Positions 36,178 to 45,244 of a stretch of 64,000 bases of DNA are shown here, piece by piece. Location: positions 2,294,001 to 2,358,000 of the forward strand of contig NZ_CP051685.1 in assembly GCF_012849555.1 (NCBI RefSeq), read 5' to 3'. Source of the stretch: Massilia forsythiae (GTDB lineage: Bacteria > Pseudomonadota > Gammaproteobacteria > Burkholderiales > Burkholderiaceae_D). Numbering within the stretch: position 1 is the first letter of the stretch; each line of letters opens with the position of its first letter. The position numbers were made by a program, and so were the translations under genes. The notes under the pieces were generated by a model that searched no databases, was not told the origin of the DNA, and worked only from the letters and a program-made list of their open reading frames with translations.

Positions 36178-37278
36178 TCACTTCTGCATCTGGTACCGCT
36201 CCAGCCAGTGCGCGTACGGCGCCGGCAGCACCCAGGTCGGGCGCTCCACGCCGAGTTCCTTGGCCGCCTGCAGCGGGTAGTGCGGATCGGCCAGGTGGGC
36301 GCGGCCGACCATCACCAGGTCCAGTTGGCCGTCGGCCAGCGAGCGCTCGGCCAGGTGCGGGCCGTCGAAGCCCCAGGCCGAGGCCACCGGCAGGCCGGCT
36401 TCCTCGCGCACGCGCTTGGCGACCGGTCCCAGGAAGGCCGGACCCCACGGGATGCTGGTATCGGGAATGGTGAAACCGACGCTGACGCTGAGCATGTCCA
36501 GGCCGCGCGCGCGCATCATGCGCACCAGTTCGATCGATTCGTCCAGGGTCTGCTGGTCGTTGCCGTCGTACTCGATGACGCCGAAACGCGCGGTCAGCGG
36601 CAGGTTCTTCGGCCACACTTCGCGTACCGCTTCCAGGGTCTCGAGCAGGAAGCGGCTGCGGCCCGCGAAATCGCCGCCGTACCCGTCGGTGCGCTGGTTC
36701 GAGTGCTTTGAAAAGAAGCTCTGGCCCAGGTAGCCGTGCGCGAAGTGCAGTTCCAGCCACTCGAAGCCGGCGTCGCGCGCGCGCACCGCGGCCGCCACGA
36801 AATCGGCTTTTACGCGCGCGATGTCGTCGAGGGTCATCTCTTTCGGCACCTTCGGCAGGTTGGCGCCGAACGCGATCGCCGACGGGGCGATGGTGTCCCA
36901 GCCGCCCGGCTGGTCGGACGGGATGTGGTCGTCGCCTTCCCACGGACGGTTGGCGCTGGCCTTGCGGCCGGCGTGGGCGATCTGGATGCCGGGCACCGCG
37001 CCGGCCTTTTTGATGGCGGCGGCGATGCGTGCCATGCCTTCTTTCTGCTGGTCGTTCCACAAGCCGGTGCAGCCCGGGGTGATGCGGCCTTCCGGCGACA
37101 CCGCGGTCGCCTCGACGATCACCAGGCCGGCGCCGCCGCGCGCGATGCCGGCGTAGTGCACTTCGTGCCAGTCGTTGGTGAGGCCGTCGACGGCGCTGTA
37201 CTGGCACATCGGCGGCACCGCGATGCGGTTGCGCAGGGTGACGTCCTTGAGGGTAAAGGGGGTAAACAGTTCTGCCAT
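36178..37278 (-). CDS. xenA: Xenobiotic reductase XenA-type old yellow enzyme
   Basis: 366 aa. Highly typical of XenA: VTLRNRIAVPPMCQYSAVDGL with Cys25, NDWHEVHYAGIARGGAGL, IQIAHAGRKASANRPWEGDDHIP, FEWLELHFAHGYLGQSFFSKHSNQRTD, FTIPDTSIPWGPAFLGP and the C-terminal WVLPAPYAHWLERY. XenA reduces cyclic enones, 8-hydroxycoumarin and nitro compounds with NADPH. It is a paralogue of 30064-31179, clearly of a different subgroup. Confidence 0.92.
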   Translation of the reverse strand: MAELFTPFTLKDVTLRNRIAVPPMCQYSAVDGLTNDWHEVHYAGIARGGAGLVIVEATAVSPEGRITPGCTGLWNDQQKEGMARIAAAIKKAGAVPGIQIAHAGRKASANRPWEGDDHIPSDQPGGWDTIAPSAIAFGANLPKVPKEMTLDDIARVKADFVAAAVRARDAGFEWLELHFAHGYLGQSFFSKHSNQRTDGYGGDFAGRSRFLLETLEAVREVWPKNLPLTARFGVIEYDGNDQQTLDESIELVRMMRARGLDMLSVSVGFTIPDTSIPWGPAFLGPVAKRVREEAGLPVASAWGFDGPHLAERSLADGQLDLVMVGRAHLADPHYPLQAAKELGVERPTWVLPAPYAHWLERYQMQK

Positions 37279-37406
37279 GGGATTCCTGATGAATGCTGTG
37301 TAGGGTTTGGCCGGGGACCTTGCCGCGGCGGGCCGGTCAGTATAGGAGGAATCCGCAAGACGCGTCGGCGGACGGCAGATTTACGATGGCGAAGCCGGCG
37401 TGGCGC

Positions 37407-37441
37407 GAAAAAAAGCCGCGTCACCCTGCAGTGACGCGGCT
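37407..37441 (-). terminator. Terminator of the S46 peptidase gene
   Basis: AGCCGCGTCAC (37414-37424) pairs with GTGACGCGGCT (37431-37441). On the minus strand the stem is followed by seven T. It lies 22 bp after the peptidase stop codon. Confidence 0.85.
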
Positions 37442-37463
37442 GCTCGACGCAAGACGCGCGTGT

Positions 37464-39623
37464 TTACATCGCGTTCATTTCCTTCAGCAGGTTGTCGGCA
37501 TGGTCCACCTTTTCCATGTTCCACAGGATGTAGCGGATGTCGACCTGGATGTCGCGCGTGGCGGCCTTGTTGAAATCCCAGTCGGAGATGATGGAATCCA
37601 GGGTGCCGTCGAAGGCCAGGCCGATCAGTTCGCCCCTGGCGTTCAGCGCCGCCGAGCCCGAGTTGCCGCCGGTGATGTCCAGCGTCGCCAGATAGTCGAC
37701 CGGCACCGTTTTCAGCTTCGGATCGGCGAAGCGGCCGAAGTCCTTGTTGCGGATCGCGGCCAGCTGTTTTTCCGGCGCGTTGAATTCGCCTTCTCCGGTG
37801 TGCTTGGCCACCACGCCCTTGACGGTGGTGAAGGCGGTCCAGGAACCGGTGCCGTCGGCGCCGTAGTCGCGGCCCTTGATGTTGCCGAAGGTGACGCGCA
37901 GGGTCGAGTTGGCGTCCGGGTAGACCGCTTGCCCCTTGCTGTTCATGTAGGCGATCTTGGCCTTCATGTAGCTGGCGTAGGCTTTCTGGATGTTGCCGCC
38001 CAATTCTTCTTCGTCGGCCTCGTCCTTGCGGTCGGCGTCGTACAGGGCGACGGCGGCCTTGATGAAGCTGTCGTTGCTGGCCTTGAAGTCGGCCGGCGAC
38101 TTGTTCATCCAGGCGCTGCGGAAGTCCTTGTTCTGCAGCTGCGAGCCGGCGTACAGCTTGTCCAGCGCCGCCTTCAGTTCGGCTTCGCCCATGCCGGCGC
38201 GGATGCCGAGGGCGTTGTCGAACGCCGCGTTGTGCTCGGCCGCCGGCTGCGCGCTGTACTGCTTCAGGAAGTTCAGCACCAGCGCCTTGTCGACCTTTTC
38301 GTCGTAGGTGCGGTCCTGGCCGCTGATGACCGAGGTCAGGCGCGGCAGGTCGCGTTCCTGGTAGCCGGATTTACGCTCGGCGTCGGCTTTCGTGCGTTCG
38401 TTCGACAGGCGGTACAGCGTGCGCGCCGAATTCAGGAAGCGCGGGGTCGAGTAGCCCAGGAAGAATTCGCGCTTGGTCGCCGCGTCGCGCTGGGCGATCA
38501 GCTTTTCGACGGTGTCGATGTCGGCGCCGAATTCCGCCTTGCGCGCCGCATTGCCGTCGACCCAGGCTTTCAGGGCATTGTGCTCGGCGGTCTTGTGCGC
38601 CAGGATGTCGCTGCCTTCGTAGCTGGCGATCATGCCCTTGCGGTTTTTATAGTAATTGTTGACGCCGGCGACCTGGCCCGCGTACTTCAGCCTGGCGGCC
38701 GGATCGTTCTTGGTCTCGCGCTCGATGACGGCCAGGGTCTCGCCCGACGCTTTCACGAAAGCCGGGTAGTTCCAATCGAAGGTGAACGCCACTTCCGACG
38801 GCAGGCGGTGGCGGTTGGTGCGGCCCGGGTAGCCGAGCGCCATGATGAAGTCGCCTTCCTTGACGCCTTCCCTGGCCACCTTCAGCACGTGCTTCGGCTT
38901 GTAGGGGACGTTGTCCTTGGCATAGTCGGCGGCCTTGCCGTCGCGGCTGACATAGGCGCGGTAGAACCCGTAGTCGCCGGTGTGGCGCGGCCACATCCAG
39001 TTGTCGGTGTCGCCGCCGAACTTGCCCACGCCCGACGGCGGCGCATGCACCAGGCGCACGTCGCGGATTTCCAGCTGCTTGATGCGATAGAACTCCAGGC
39101 CGCCGTAGAAGCTGGCCACGGTACAGCGGTAGCCGGCATCCTTCTCGCACTCGGCCACCAGCGCCTTCTGGTTCTTTTCCATCGCGTCCACGCGCGCCTT
39201 GCCGGTCAGCTTGGCCACGTCCGGGCTGATCACGCGGTTGCTGACGTTGCTCACTTCCTCGGTCACGAACACGCGGCTGCCCGGCGCCGCCGGCAGTTCG
39301 TCGGCCATGGTCTTGGCCAGGAAGCCGTTGGTCAGCAGGTCGTTCTGCGGGGTCGAGTTGACCGCCACGCTGTTGTACACGCAATGGTGGTTGGTGATGA
39401 CCAGGCCCTGCGGCGAGACGAAGGAAGCCGAGCAGCCGCCCAGGCTCACCACCGCGCCCATCGGGAATTCGGTCAGTTTGGTCAGGGTGGCCGGATCGAG
39501 CTTCAGGCCGGCGGCTTTCAGTTGCTTGGCTACTTGTGGCAGCTGCTGCGGCATCCACATGCCTTCTTCGGCCTGTGCGGCGAAGCTGGTCAGGATGGCG
39601 AGCGAGAGGAGGGTCTTTTTCAT
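37464..39623 (-). CDS. Periplasmic S46 dipeptidyl-peptidase (DPP7/DPP11 family)
   Basis: 719 aa, normal for S46. A signal peptide MKKTLLSLAILTSFAAQA is cleaved before EEG; the mature N-terminus EEGMWMPQQLP is the family's substrate-anchoring segment. The chymotrypsin-like triad is visible as ITNHHC (His), FGGDTDNWMWPRH (Asp) and ITGGNSGSA (Ser). The residue that sets P1 preference appears to be Gly in LAFDGTLDS, as in DPP7 (hydrophobic P1), rather than Arg as in DPP11. The start at 39623 is chosen by the signal peptide; the longer frame from 39725 is unlikely. It removes dipeptides from peptide N-termini in the periplasm. Confidence 0.93.
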   Translation of the reverse strand: MKKTLLSLAILTSFAAQAEEGMWMPQQLPQVAKQLKAAGLKLDPATLTKLTEFPMGAVVSLGGCSASFVSPQGLVITNHHCVYNSVAVNSTPQNDLLTNGFLAKTMADELPAAPGSRVFVTEEVSNVSNRVISPDVAKLTGKARVDAMEKNQKALVAECEKDAGYRCTVASFYGGLEFYRIKQLEIRDVRLVHAPPSGVGKFGGDTDNWMWPRHTGDYGFYRAYVSRDGKAADYAKDNVPYKPKHVLKVAREGVKEGDFIMALGYPGRTNRHRLPSEVAFTFDWNYPAFVKASGETLAVIERETKNDPAARLKYAGQVAGVNNYYKNRKGMIASYEGSDILAHKTAEHNALKAWVDGNAARKAEFGADIDTVEKLIAQRDAATKREFFLGYSTPRFLNSARTLYRLSNERTKADAERKSGYQERDLPRLTSVISGQDRTYDEKVDKALVLNFLKQYSAQPAAEHNAAFDNALGIRAGMGEAELKAALDKLYAGSQLQNKDFRSAWMNKSPADFKASNDSFIKAAVALYDADRKDEADEEELGGNIQKAYASYMKAKIAYMNSKGQAVYPDANSTLRVTFGNIKGRDYGADGTGSWTAFTTVKGVVAKHTGEGEFNAPEKQLAAIRNKDFGRFADPKLKTVPVDYLATLDITGGNSGSAALNARGELIGLAFDGTLDSIISDWDFNKAATRDIQVDIRYILWNMEKVDHADNLLKEMNAM

Positions 39624-39786
39624 CGCGTAGGTAGTGAGAAGACTGCTGGGAGGACTGTGGTCGATCATCTGCGGCTCCGTGGAGCACGCGATAGTATCGT
39701 GAACGGTCCTGGCAACGTCAACCACTATTTCCGCGGCGCCGGGCGCCGCAGCGCCGCAGGGAGCGGCGCCGCGGGCGCCCAGGCGC

Positions 39787-41064
39787 CTACAGCTGCGAAC
39801 CGATCAGGTCGGCCACCTCGCCGGCGATCTTGTCGGTCATCGGCCGGTGTTCCCACTGGCGCAGCGTGATCGGCCGCGCGTGCGCCCAATCGTCCTCGAA
39901 CACGCTTTCCTGCTGGTTGGCGAAATCGTGGTCGAACACGTTCAGGTTGGCCTCGTCGTTCAGGCTGAACGAGCGGTTGTCGAAGTTGGTCGACCCGACC
40001 GAGACCAGCAGCGAATCGACCACCAGCGCCTTCACGTGGTACATGGTGGGCTGGTATTCGGCCATCTTGATGCCGGCACGCAGCAGCTTGCCCCAGCGTT
40101 CGCGCGAGGCGGCGCGCACGATGTCGGAATCGATGATCTCGCCGGGCGTGATGATGCGCACGTCGACGCCGCGCTTGGCGGCGGCCACCAGGGCGTTTAC
40201 TGCCAAATCGTCCGGCACGAAATACGAGTTCGACAGGTGGATCGTGTGGCGTGCGGCGTTGATGGCCATCAGGTACATCAAATGCATGCTTTCGCTGCCG
40301 CCGGTGGGCGAACTGGAAAACATCTGCGCCGGCATCGTGCCTTCCGCCTTGAGCGCCGGGAAATAATCCTCGCCGTCGAGCACCTTGCCGGTCGCCTTCA
40401 GCCAGTTGTCGTTGAACACGGCCTGCACCTGGCCGACCACCGGGCCCTCGACCCGGAAGTGGGAATCGCGCCAATGGTCTTCGTCCTGGCCGTTGCCGCG
40501 CCACTTGTCGGCGATGCCGACACCGCCCGTGAAGCCGATGCGGCCGTCGACCACCAGCAACTTGCGGTGGGTGCGGTTGTTCAGCTTGGCCAGCTTCCAC
40601 CACACCGGCTTGTGGTAGCGGTGCACTTCCACGCCGGCGCGGCGCATCTCGTCCAGCGACTTGTCGTCGATCTTGATGCTGCCGATCCAGTCCAGCAGCA
40701 GGTTGACTTTCACGCCGGCGCGCGCGCGTTCCGACAGGGCATCGCTGAATTCCTTGCCGATCGTGCCCGACCAGTAGATATAGGTTTCGAAATTGATGGA
40801 GTGCTGCGCTTCGCGTATCGACTTCAGCATCGCCGGGAAGATCTGGTCGCCGTTGATCAGCACGTCGACCTTGTTGCCCTCGACGATGGGCGGGCCCAGC
40901 AGTACGCCCAGCGAGCGGCGGAATTGCGGGTCGCCGGAATCGTAGTCGCGTGTCAGGGGGGATTCGATCTTCCTTTCGCTCGGGGCGAAATTCAGCACCA
41001 GCAGGCCGGCGACGATCGTCGCGATGCAGGTAATCAGTATTAATGTAGGTCTTTTGACACGCAT
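39787..41064 (-). CDS. Phospholipase D-family cardiolipin synthase-like protein
   Basis: 425 aa. An N-terminal membrane anchor (about 8-27) is followed by two HKD motifs: H166-K168-D173 in THRKLLVVDGRIGFTGG and H343-K345-D350 in YHVKALVVDSLLVSVGSTN. The single anchor and length fit ClsB/ClsC-like enzymes that join phosphatidyl groups, rather than ClsA with two helices. A phospholipase role cannot be excluded. A strong terminator sits 16 bp upstream of its start, so its promoter must lie within or just before that hairpin or read-through occurs. Confidence 0.85.
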   Translation of the reverse strand: MRVKRPTLILITCIATIVAGLLVLNFAPSERKIESPLTRDYDSGDPQFRRSLGVLLGPPIVEGNKVDVLINGDQIFPAMLKSIREAQHSINFETYIYWSGTIGKEFSDALSERARAGVKVNLLLDWIGSIKIDDKSLDEMRRAGVEVHRYHKPVWWKLAKLNNRTHRKLLVVDGRIGFTGGVGIADKWRGNGQDEDHWRDSHFRVEGPVVGQVQAVFNDNWLKATGKVLDGEDYFPALKAEGTMPAQMFSSSPTGGSESMHLMYLMAINAARHTIHLSNSYFVPDDLAVNALVAAAKRGVDVRIITPGEIIDSDIVRAASRERWGKLLRAGIKMAEYQPTMYHVKALVVDSLLVSVGSTNFDNRSFSLNDEANLNVFDHDFANQQESVFEDDWAHARPITLRQWEHRPMTDKIAGEVADLIGSQL

Positions 41065-41079
41065 AACTATTTTGGACGT

Positions 41080-41111
41080 AAAAAAACCAACGCCGGGGAG
41101 CGTTGGTTTTT
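41080..41111 (-). terminator. Terminator after glsB
   Basis: AAAAACCAACGC and GCGTTGGTTTTT flank a CGGGGA loop. On the minus strand the stem is followed by a run of seven T. It ends the glsB transcript before the cls-like gene. Confidence 0.85.
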
Positions 41112-41131
41112 AGTGAGCAACTTGCACCGGC

Positions 41132-41401
41132 TTAGCGAACGCGGCCGCGACGCAGCAGGTTGACGATGGCCAGCAGGATGACGGCGCCGAGGAACGAAAC
41201 CAGCAGCGACGACACGCTGAAATCGTCCGAATTGATGGTGCCGCTGCCAAACAGCGGGGAGAGCAGCCAGCCGCCCAGGAAGGCGCCGACGATACCGACG
41301 ACGACGTTGAGAATCATGCCTTGCTCGGCATCGGTCTTCATGACCATGCTTGCCAGCCAGCCCAAAATGCCACCAACCACGATCCAGATAATGAACAACA
41401 T
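41132..41401 (-). CDS. GlsB/YeaQ/YmgE-family stress membrane protein
   Basis: 89 aa. Three membrane helices: IIWIVVGGILGWLASMVM, GMILNVVVGIVGAFLGGWLL and LLVSFLGAVILLAIVNLL. The pattern WIVVGGILGWLAS...GMILNVVVGIVGAFLGGWL defines the transglycosylase-associated/GlsB family, general-stress inner-membrane proteins of unknown biochemistry. AGGAGAG precedes the ATG. It is divergent from the glycine-zipper gene across a 297-bp region that holds no other ORF and no recognisable operator. Confidence 0.93.
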   Translation of the reverse strand: MLFIIWIVVGGILGWLASMVMKTDAEQGMILNVVVGIVGAFLGGWLLSPLFGSGTINSDDFSVSSLLVSFLGAVILLAIVNLLRRGRVR

Positions 41402-41698
41402 GTTAACTCTCCTAAAGGTCTAAAAGTAGGCTTCAAGCCAATGGGTTCCAGGCCAATGGAATGTCGCGGCCATGGAGCAAAGTCTAGGGATGCGCGAGCC
41501 TCCAGGTCGGTGCGGCAACGTACGTTAGATGCACAAACTGCATCAATGTTCTTTGCGCGGCAAAATCTGCAAATAGGGTGCGTCATCGAACAGAGCGCCA
41601 CCGTGTCAGAGGAATATTGTTGCCTCACTGGCATCGCCAAAGCAAACCGAGCGGCAGGTTTCCAACCAGCCCGTACATCGACCTTGAAAGGACACATC

Positions 41699-43207
41699 AT
41701 GAGCATTTTCGGCACCGATACCGACACCACCCAGAATAACCAGAACCGCATGGTGACCGGCCTGTTCCCGGACCGCGCCAGTGCAGAACGCGCCTACAAC
41801 TCGATCTCGACCCGCGGCTACAGCAAGGACGACATCAACCTGATGATGTCGGACTCGACCCGCAAGACCCACTTCGGCGATACCGAGACTGAACTGGGCA
41901 GCAAGGCCGCCGAAGGCGCCGGCGTCGGCGCCGGCATCGGCGGCACCATCGGCGCGGTGCTGGCCGGCGTGGCCGCGATCGGCACCAGCCTGGTGATCCC
42001 GGGTGCCGGTCTGATCGTTGCCGGTCCGCTGGCGGCGGCCCTGGCCGGCGCGGGCGCGGGCGGCATCACCGGTGGCCTGATCGGTGCGCTGATCGGCGCC
42101 GGCATTCCGGAAGAGCGCGTCAAGCACTACGAAGAAGGCATCGAGCAGGGCGGCATCGTGATGGGCGTGAACGCCCGCAACGACGAAGACGTGGCCCACA
42201 TCCAGCGTTCGTTCACCGATGAAGGCGGTTCGCACGTGATCGGTACCGGCGTCGGCGCCGCTGCCGGCGCCGCCACCGGTGCTGCCATCGGCGCCGTGGC
42301 CGGCCCGGTCGGCGCGGTAGCGGGTGCGGCGATCGGCGGCATCGCCGGCGGCCTGGCCGGCAAAGGCGCCGGCGAAGTCGTCAACCCGAAAGCGGGCGAC
42401 GACCTGGGCGAACACTACCTGGCCAAGGGCGTGGGCGCCAGCGCCGGTGCCGCTACCGGTGCCGCCGTCGGTGCGGTGGCCGGTCCGATCGGCATGGCTG
42501 CCGGTGCGGTGATCGGCGGCCTGGCGGGCGGCGCTGCCGGCCGCGGTGCTGGCGAAGTGGTGAATCCGCATGGCGAAGACCGCCTGCACGAACATAACCT
42601 GGCGCAGGGTACCGGCGCCGGCGCGGGCGCCCTGACCGGCGCGGCAATCGGCGCGGCTGCCGGCCCGATCGGCGCGGTCGCCGGTGCGGCCATCGGCGGC
42701 ATCGCCGGCGGCGTGGCCGGCCGCGGCGTGGGCGAAGTCGCCAACCCGAAGGCGGGCGACGAGCTGCATGAGCACAACCTGGCCGGCGGCGTCGGCGTGG
42801 GCGGCGGCGCAGTGGCCGGCGCGGCGCTGGGCGCGGTCGGGGGTCCGGTCGGCATGGCGGCAGGCGCTGCCATCGGCAGCATCGCCGGCGGCATGGTCGG
42901 CAAGGGCGCCGGCCACCTGGTCAACCCGCAGGAAGAAGACGCCTACTGGCGCAATTCGTTCCAGGGCCAGTCGTACTACACCCCGGGCTTCAGCTACGAC
43001 GATTACTCGCCGGCCTATGCACTGGGCTACAACAACACCGGCCGCTTCAACAGCTACGACCAGGCCGAGCCGCAGATGGCGAGCGAGTGGGACCGCGTGA
43101 AGGGCCATTCGCGCCTGTCGTGGGACCAGGCCAAGCTGGCCAGCCGCGCCGCGTGGAACCGCGTCGAGCGCGCGATCCCGGGCGATTCGGACCGCGACGG
43201 TCGTTGA
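41699..43207 (+). CDS. Glycine-zipper repeat protein with general-stress N-terminal domain
   Basis: 502 aa. Residues about 18-55 (RMVTGLFPDRASAERAYNSISTRGYSKDDINLMMS) resemble the N-terminal module of YflT/general-stress proteins, and a second match to its end (GGIVMGVNARNDEDVAHIQRSF) follows at about 154-175. Between and after are Gly/Ala-rich zipper helices. From residue 181 four copies of a 60-residue unit run in tandem, each with GAAxGAVAGPxGxxAGAxIGG and a polar end like GEVVNPKAGDDLHEHNL. The C-terminal about 80 residues are Tyr/Ser/Asp-rich and end with an Arg-rich helix. Zipper helices suggest membrane insertion or oligomer packing. GAAAGGA supports the start. Function unknown; divergence from glsB suggests a stress role. 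Confidence 0.8.
   Translation: MSIFGTDTDTTQNNQNRMVTGLFPDRASAERAYNSISTRGYSKDDINLMMSDSTRKTHFGDTETELGSKAAEGAGVGAGIGGTIGAVLAGVAAIGTSLVIPGAGLIVAGPLAAALAGAGAGGITGGLIGALIGAGIPEERVKHYEEGIEQGGIVMGVNARNDEDVAHIQRSFTDEGGSHVIGTGVGAAAGAATGAAIGAVAGPVGAVAGAAIGGIAGGLAGKGAGEVVNPKAGDDLGEHYLAKGVGASAGAATGAAVGAVAGPIGMAAGAVIGGLAGGAAGRGAGEVVNPHGEDRLHEHNLAQGTGAGAGALTGAAIGAAAGPIGAVAGAAIGGIAGGVAGRGVGEVANPKAGDELHEHNLAGGVGVGGGAVAGAALGAVGGPVGMAAGAAIGSIAGGMVGKGAGHLVNPQEEDAYWRNSFQGQSYYTPGFSYDDYSPAYALGYNNTGRFNSYDQAEPQMASEWDRVKGHSRLSWDQAKLASRAAWNRVERAIPGDSDRDGR
42239..42961 (+). repeat. Four tandem 180-bp in-frame repeats
   Basis: Units start at 42239, 42422, 42602 and 42782 (183, 180, 180 and 180 bp). They code for the glycine-zipper units of the gene above. 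Units 2 and 3 are the most alike, and unit 4 has diverged at its polar end (DAYWRNSF). A recombination-prone array, so copy number may vary between strains. Confidence 0.85.
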
Positions 43208-43272
43208 TTTGACATGATGCGGCTGCCGCTCATCGGCGGTCGCATCGGTTGGATCGGTTGAATTGGTTCGAC

Positions 43273-43317
43273 AAAAAAAGTGGGGTGGACGGCCTGGCCG
43301 TCCACCCCACTTTTTTT
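43273..43317. terminator. Bidirectional terminator between convergent genes
   Basis: AAAAAAAGTGGGGTGGACGG pairs with its exact complement ending in seven T, a stem of about 21 bp around a small loop. It serves the glycine-zipper gene on the plus strand and the yceI operon on the minus strand. Confidence 0.95.
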
Positions 43318-43335
43318 ACGGTTCCCCGAAGCCGA

Positions 43336-43908
43336 TTACTGCTTGACGCCTTCGACCTGGATCGCCAGCTTGACTTCCGGATTGAAGCCGTACTGCACGC
43401 CGTAGCTCACGCCGAAATCGCTGCGGTTGAAGGTGGCCGAGGCGTCGGCGCCGCAGGTGTCCTTCTTGGTCATCGGGTTCTGCATGCACTTGAACTTGTT
43501 GATGGTCAGCGTGACCGGCTTGGTCACGCCGTGCAGGGTCAGTTCGCCGTTGACGCTGGCCGGCACGTCGCCCTTGAACACCAGCTTGCCCTTGTAGGTC
43601 GCGGTCGGGAACTTGGCGGTGTCGAACATTTCCTTGCCCTTGGCATGCTCGTTCAGCTTTTCATGGCCGAAGTCGATGCTGCCGGCGTCGATGGTGATGT
43701 CGACGCTGCCGGTCTTGGCGGCGCGGTCCAGCACGATGGTGCCCTTGGTCTCGTTGAACTTGCCGCGCCAGGTCGACAGGCCGCCGAAGTGGTCGGCTTC
43801 GAAGCTCGGGTAGGTGTGGCTCGGGTCGATCTGGTAGGTGTCGGCAGCAAAGGCGCCGGTGGCGATGGCGGCGGCCAGCAGGCCCAGGCTCAGGTGTTTC
43901 ATTTTCAT
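43336..43908 (-). CDS. YceI-family periplasmic isoprenoid-binding protein
   Basis: 190 aa. The signal peptide [21 protein letters not shown] is cleaved before [21 protein letters not shown], the YceI opening motif. The lipocalin-like barrel includes [35 protein letters not shown] and ends [22 protein letters not shown]. YceI proteins bind polyisoprenoids such as ubiquinone. It is the last gene of a cytochrome b561-yceI-yceI operon. GGAGAG is its RBS. Confidence 0.95.
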   Translation of the reverse strand: MKMKHLSLGLLAAAIATGAFAADTYQIDPSHTYPSFEADHFGGLSTWRGKFNETKGTIVLDRAAKTGSVDITIDAGSIDFGHEKLNEHAKGKEMFDTAKFPTATYKGKLVFKGDVPASVNGELTLHGVTKPVTLTINKFKCMQNPMTKKDTCGADASATFNRSDFGVSYGVQYGFNPEVKLAIQVEGVKQ

Positions 43909-43953
43909 GGTGCGCTTCTCTCCGTTGGTTTTGCGTGGGTAAAAAAATGGTTG

Positions 43954-44523
43954 TTACTGTCCCGCCGTCACGCGGAACTTGATGACGACGTCGTCGGCGA
44001 CCATATCGGTGTCTTTCCACTCGCCTTCGCCGATATTGAACGCCAGCCGCTTGATCGGCAACTGGCCCTCGAACACTTGCTTGCCGGCTGCGGTCTTGAC
44101 GGTCATCGGGAAGCCGACATCCTGCGTCTTGCCTTTGATGGTCAATTTGCCGGTGACGTTCAGCTTGCCGGCGCCGGCCGGCTTGATCGAGGACGACACG
44201 AAGCTGGCCTTGGGGAATTGAGCGGCATTGAACCATCCCTTTTTGGTCACTTCCTGATTGTATTGGGCCGACCCCAGGTCGAAGCTGGCGATGTCGATGT
44301 CGACCCGCGCCGATGCCTTGTCCGGATGGGCGGCATCATAGTCGAGGACGGCGTTGAAACGCTTGAAATTCGATTCGACCGGCACGTTCATCTGCTTGAA
44401 CACGGCCGACACGCTGCTGTGCGCGGCATCGGTCTTGAGCGGGGCGGCGGTGGCGACGGCAGCGAGCACGGCGCCGGCCAGCACGCCGGCGAATGTAGAA
44501 CGGTTGAGGCGCTTGGACAGCAT
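43954..44523 (-). CDS. YceI-family periplasmic protein (second copy)
   Basis: 189 aa. The signal peptide ends near VATAAP, and the mature start LKTDAAHSSVSAVFKQMNVPVESNFKRFNAVLDYD is the shorter YceI subgroup. The barrel follows to VADDVVIKFRVTAGQ. It shares only the fold-level pattern with the downstream copy, so the two are old paralogues, probably with different ligands. AGGAGAAAA precedes the ATG. It lies 24 bp after the cytochrome gene and 45 bp before the other yceI. Confidence 0.93.
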   Translation of the reverse strand: MLSKRLNRSTFAGVLAGAVLAAVATAAPLKTDAAHSSVSAVFKQMNVPVESNFKRFNAVLDYDAAHPDKASARVDIDIASFDLGSAQYNQEVTKKGWFNAAQFPKASFVSSSIKPAGAGKLNVTGKLTIKGKTQDVGFPMTVKTAAGKQVFEGQLPIKRLAFNIGEGEWKDTDMVADDVVIKFRVTAGQ

Positions 44524-44547
44524 GGTTTTCTCCTGTTGTGCGTGAGG

Positions 44548-45084
44548 TTAGGCGGAACGGCCGGGCAGCATGCGGCGCAGCGTGCCGTCGCGGTCGACGA
44601 CCGCGTGCTTCAGCGCGGCCAGCACGTGCAGGCCGACCAGCGCGGCCAGGCTCATGGCCAGCCAGTAATGCACGACTTTCAGCACCTCCGCCAGGGCCGG
44701 GTCCTTGCCGATCAGTACCGGCAGCTGGACCAGGTTGAAATACACGACCGGGAAGCCGGCCGCCAGCGTATAGAAATAGCCCGACAGCGGCAGCGCGAAC
44801 ATGAACACGTACAGCAGGTGGTGCAGCCCGTGCGCGGCGCCGCGCTGCCAGGCCGGCATCGTGGACGGCAGCGGCGGCGGACGGTGGCCCAGGCGCCACA
44901 GCAGGCGCAGCGCCGCCAGCGCCAGCACGGTCACGCCGGCCCACTTGTGCCAGGCATAGTAGCGCAGCTTGGTCATCGAAAAGCCGGGAATGTCGGTCAT
45001 GACCAGGCCGAGCGTGAAGGCGCCGATGATCAGCAGGGCGACCAGCCAGTGAAGCGCGATCGCGGTCTTGGTATAGCGCTGCAT
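44548..45084 (-). CDS. Cytochrome b561-family membrane protein
   Basis: 178 aa with four membrane helices. It starts MQRYTKTAIALHWLVALLI with a haem-ligand His in ALHWL; further His are in YYAWHKWAGV, AHGLHHLLYV and VVHYWLAMSLAALVGLHVLAALKH. These give the two b haems of the CybB family, which oxidises quinol or moves electrons across the inner membrane. The operon with two yceI genes is a common pairing and suggests YceI-bound quinone or a related carrier as partner. The ATG at 45084 with AAGGA upstream is preferred to the longer frame. Confidence 0.93.
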   Translation of the reverse strand: MQRYTKTAIALHWLVALLIIGAFTLGLVMTDIPGFSMTKLRYYAWHKWAGVTVLALAALRLLWRLGHRPPPLPSTMPAWQRGAAHGLHHLLYVFMFALPLSGYFYTLAAGFPVVYFNLVQLPVLIGKDPALAEVLKVVHYWLAMSLAALVGLHVLAALKHAVVDRDGTLRRMLPGRSA

Positions 45085-45244
45085 GGCCTGGTCCTTATGT
45101 TGAGCGGAAATCTTATCAAAAAAGCGTTGCTGCGAACCATAGCGTCCTGTCTTTACGCTGGCAGATCCCGACAGCATGATGGAATTGCGATGGAGACACT
45201 TTATAGGTTCCATCCAAGGCGCGCTAGCCAATGGAACGGATAAC

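Noticed and set aside
42239..42961. CRISPR-like regular repeats
   Set aside because: The 180-bp units are in-frame protein-coding repeats without spacers; no cas gene is nearby.
41606..43108. 500-codon minus-strand frame opposite the glycine-zipper gene, itself repetitive
   Set aside because: Its repeats merely mirror the 180-bp repeats of the plus-strand gene.
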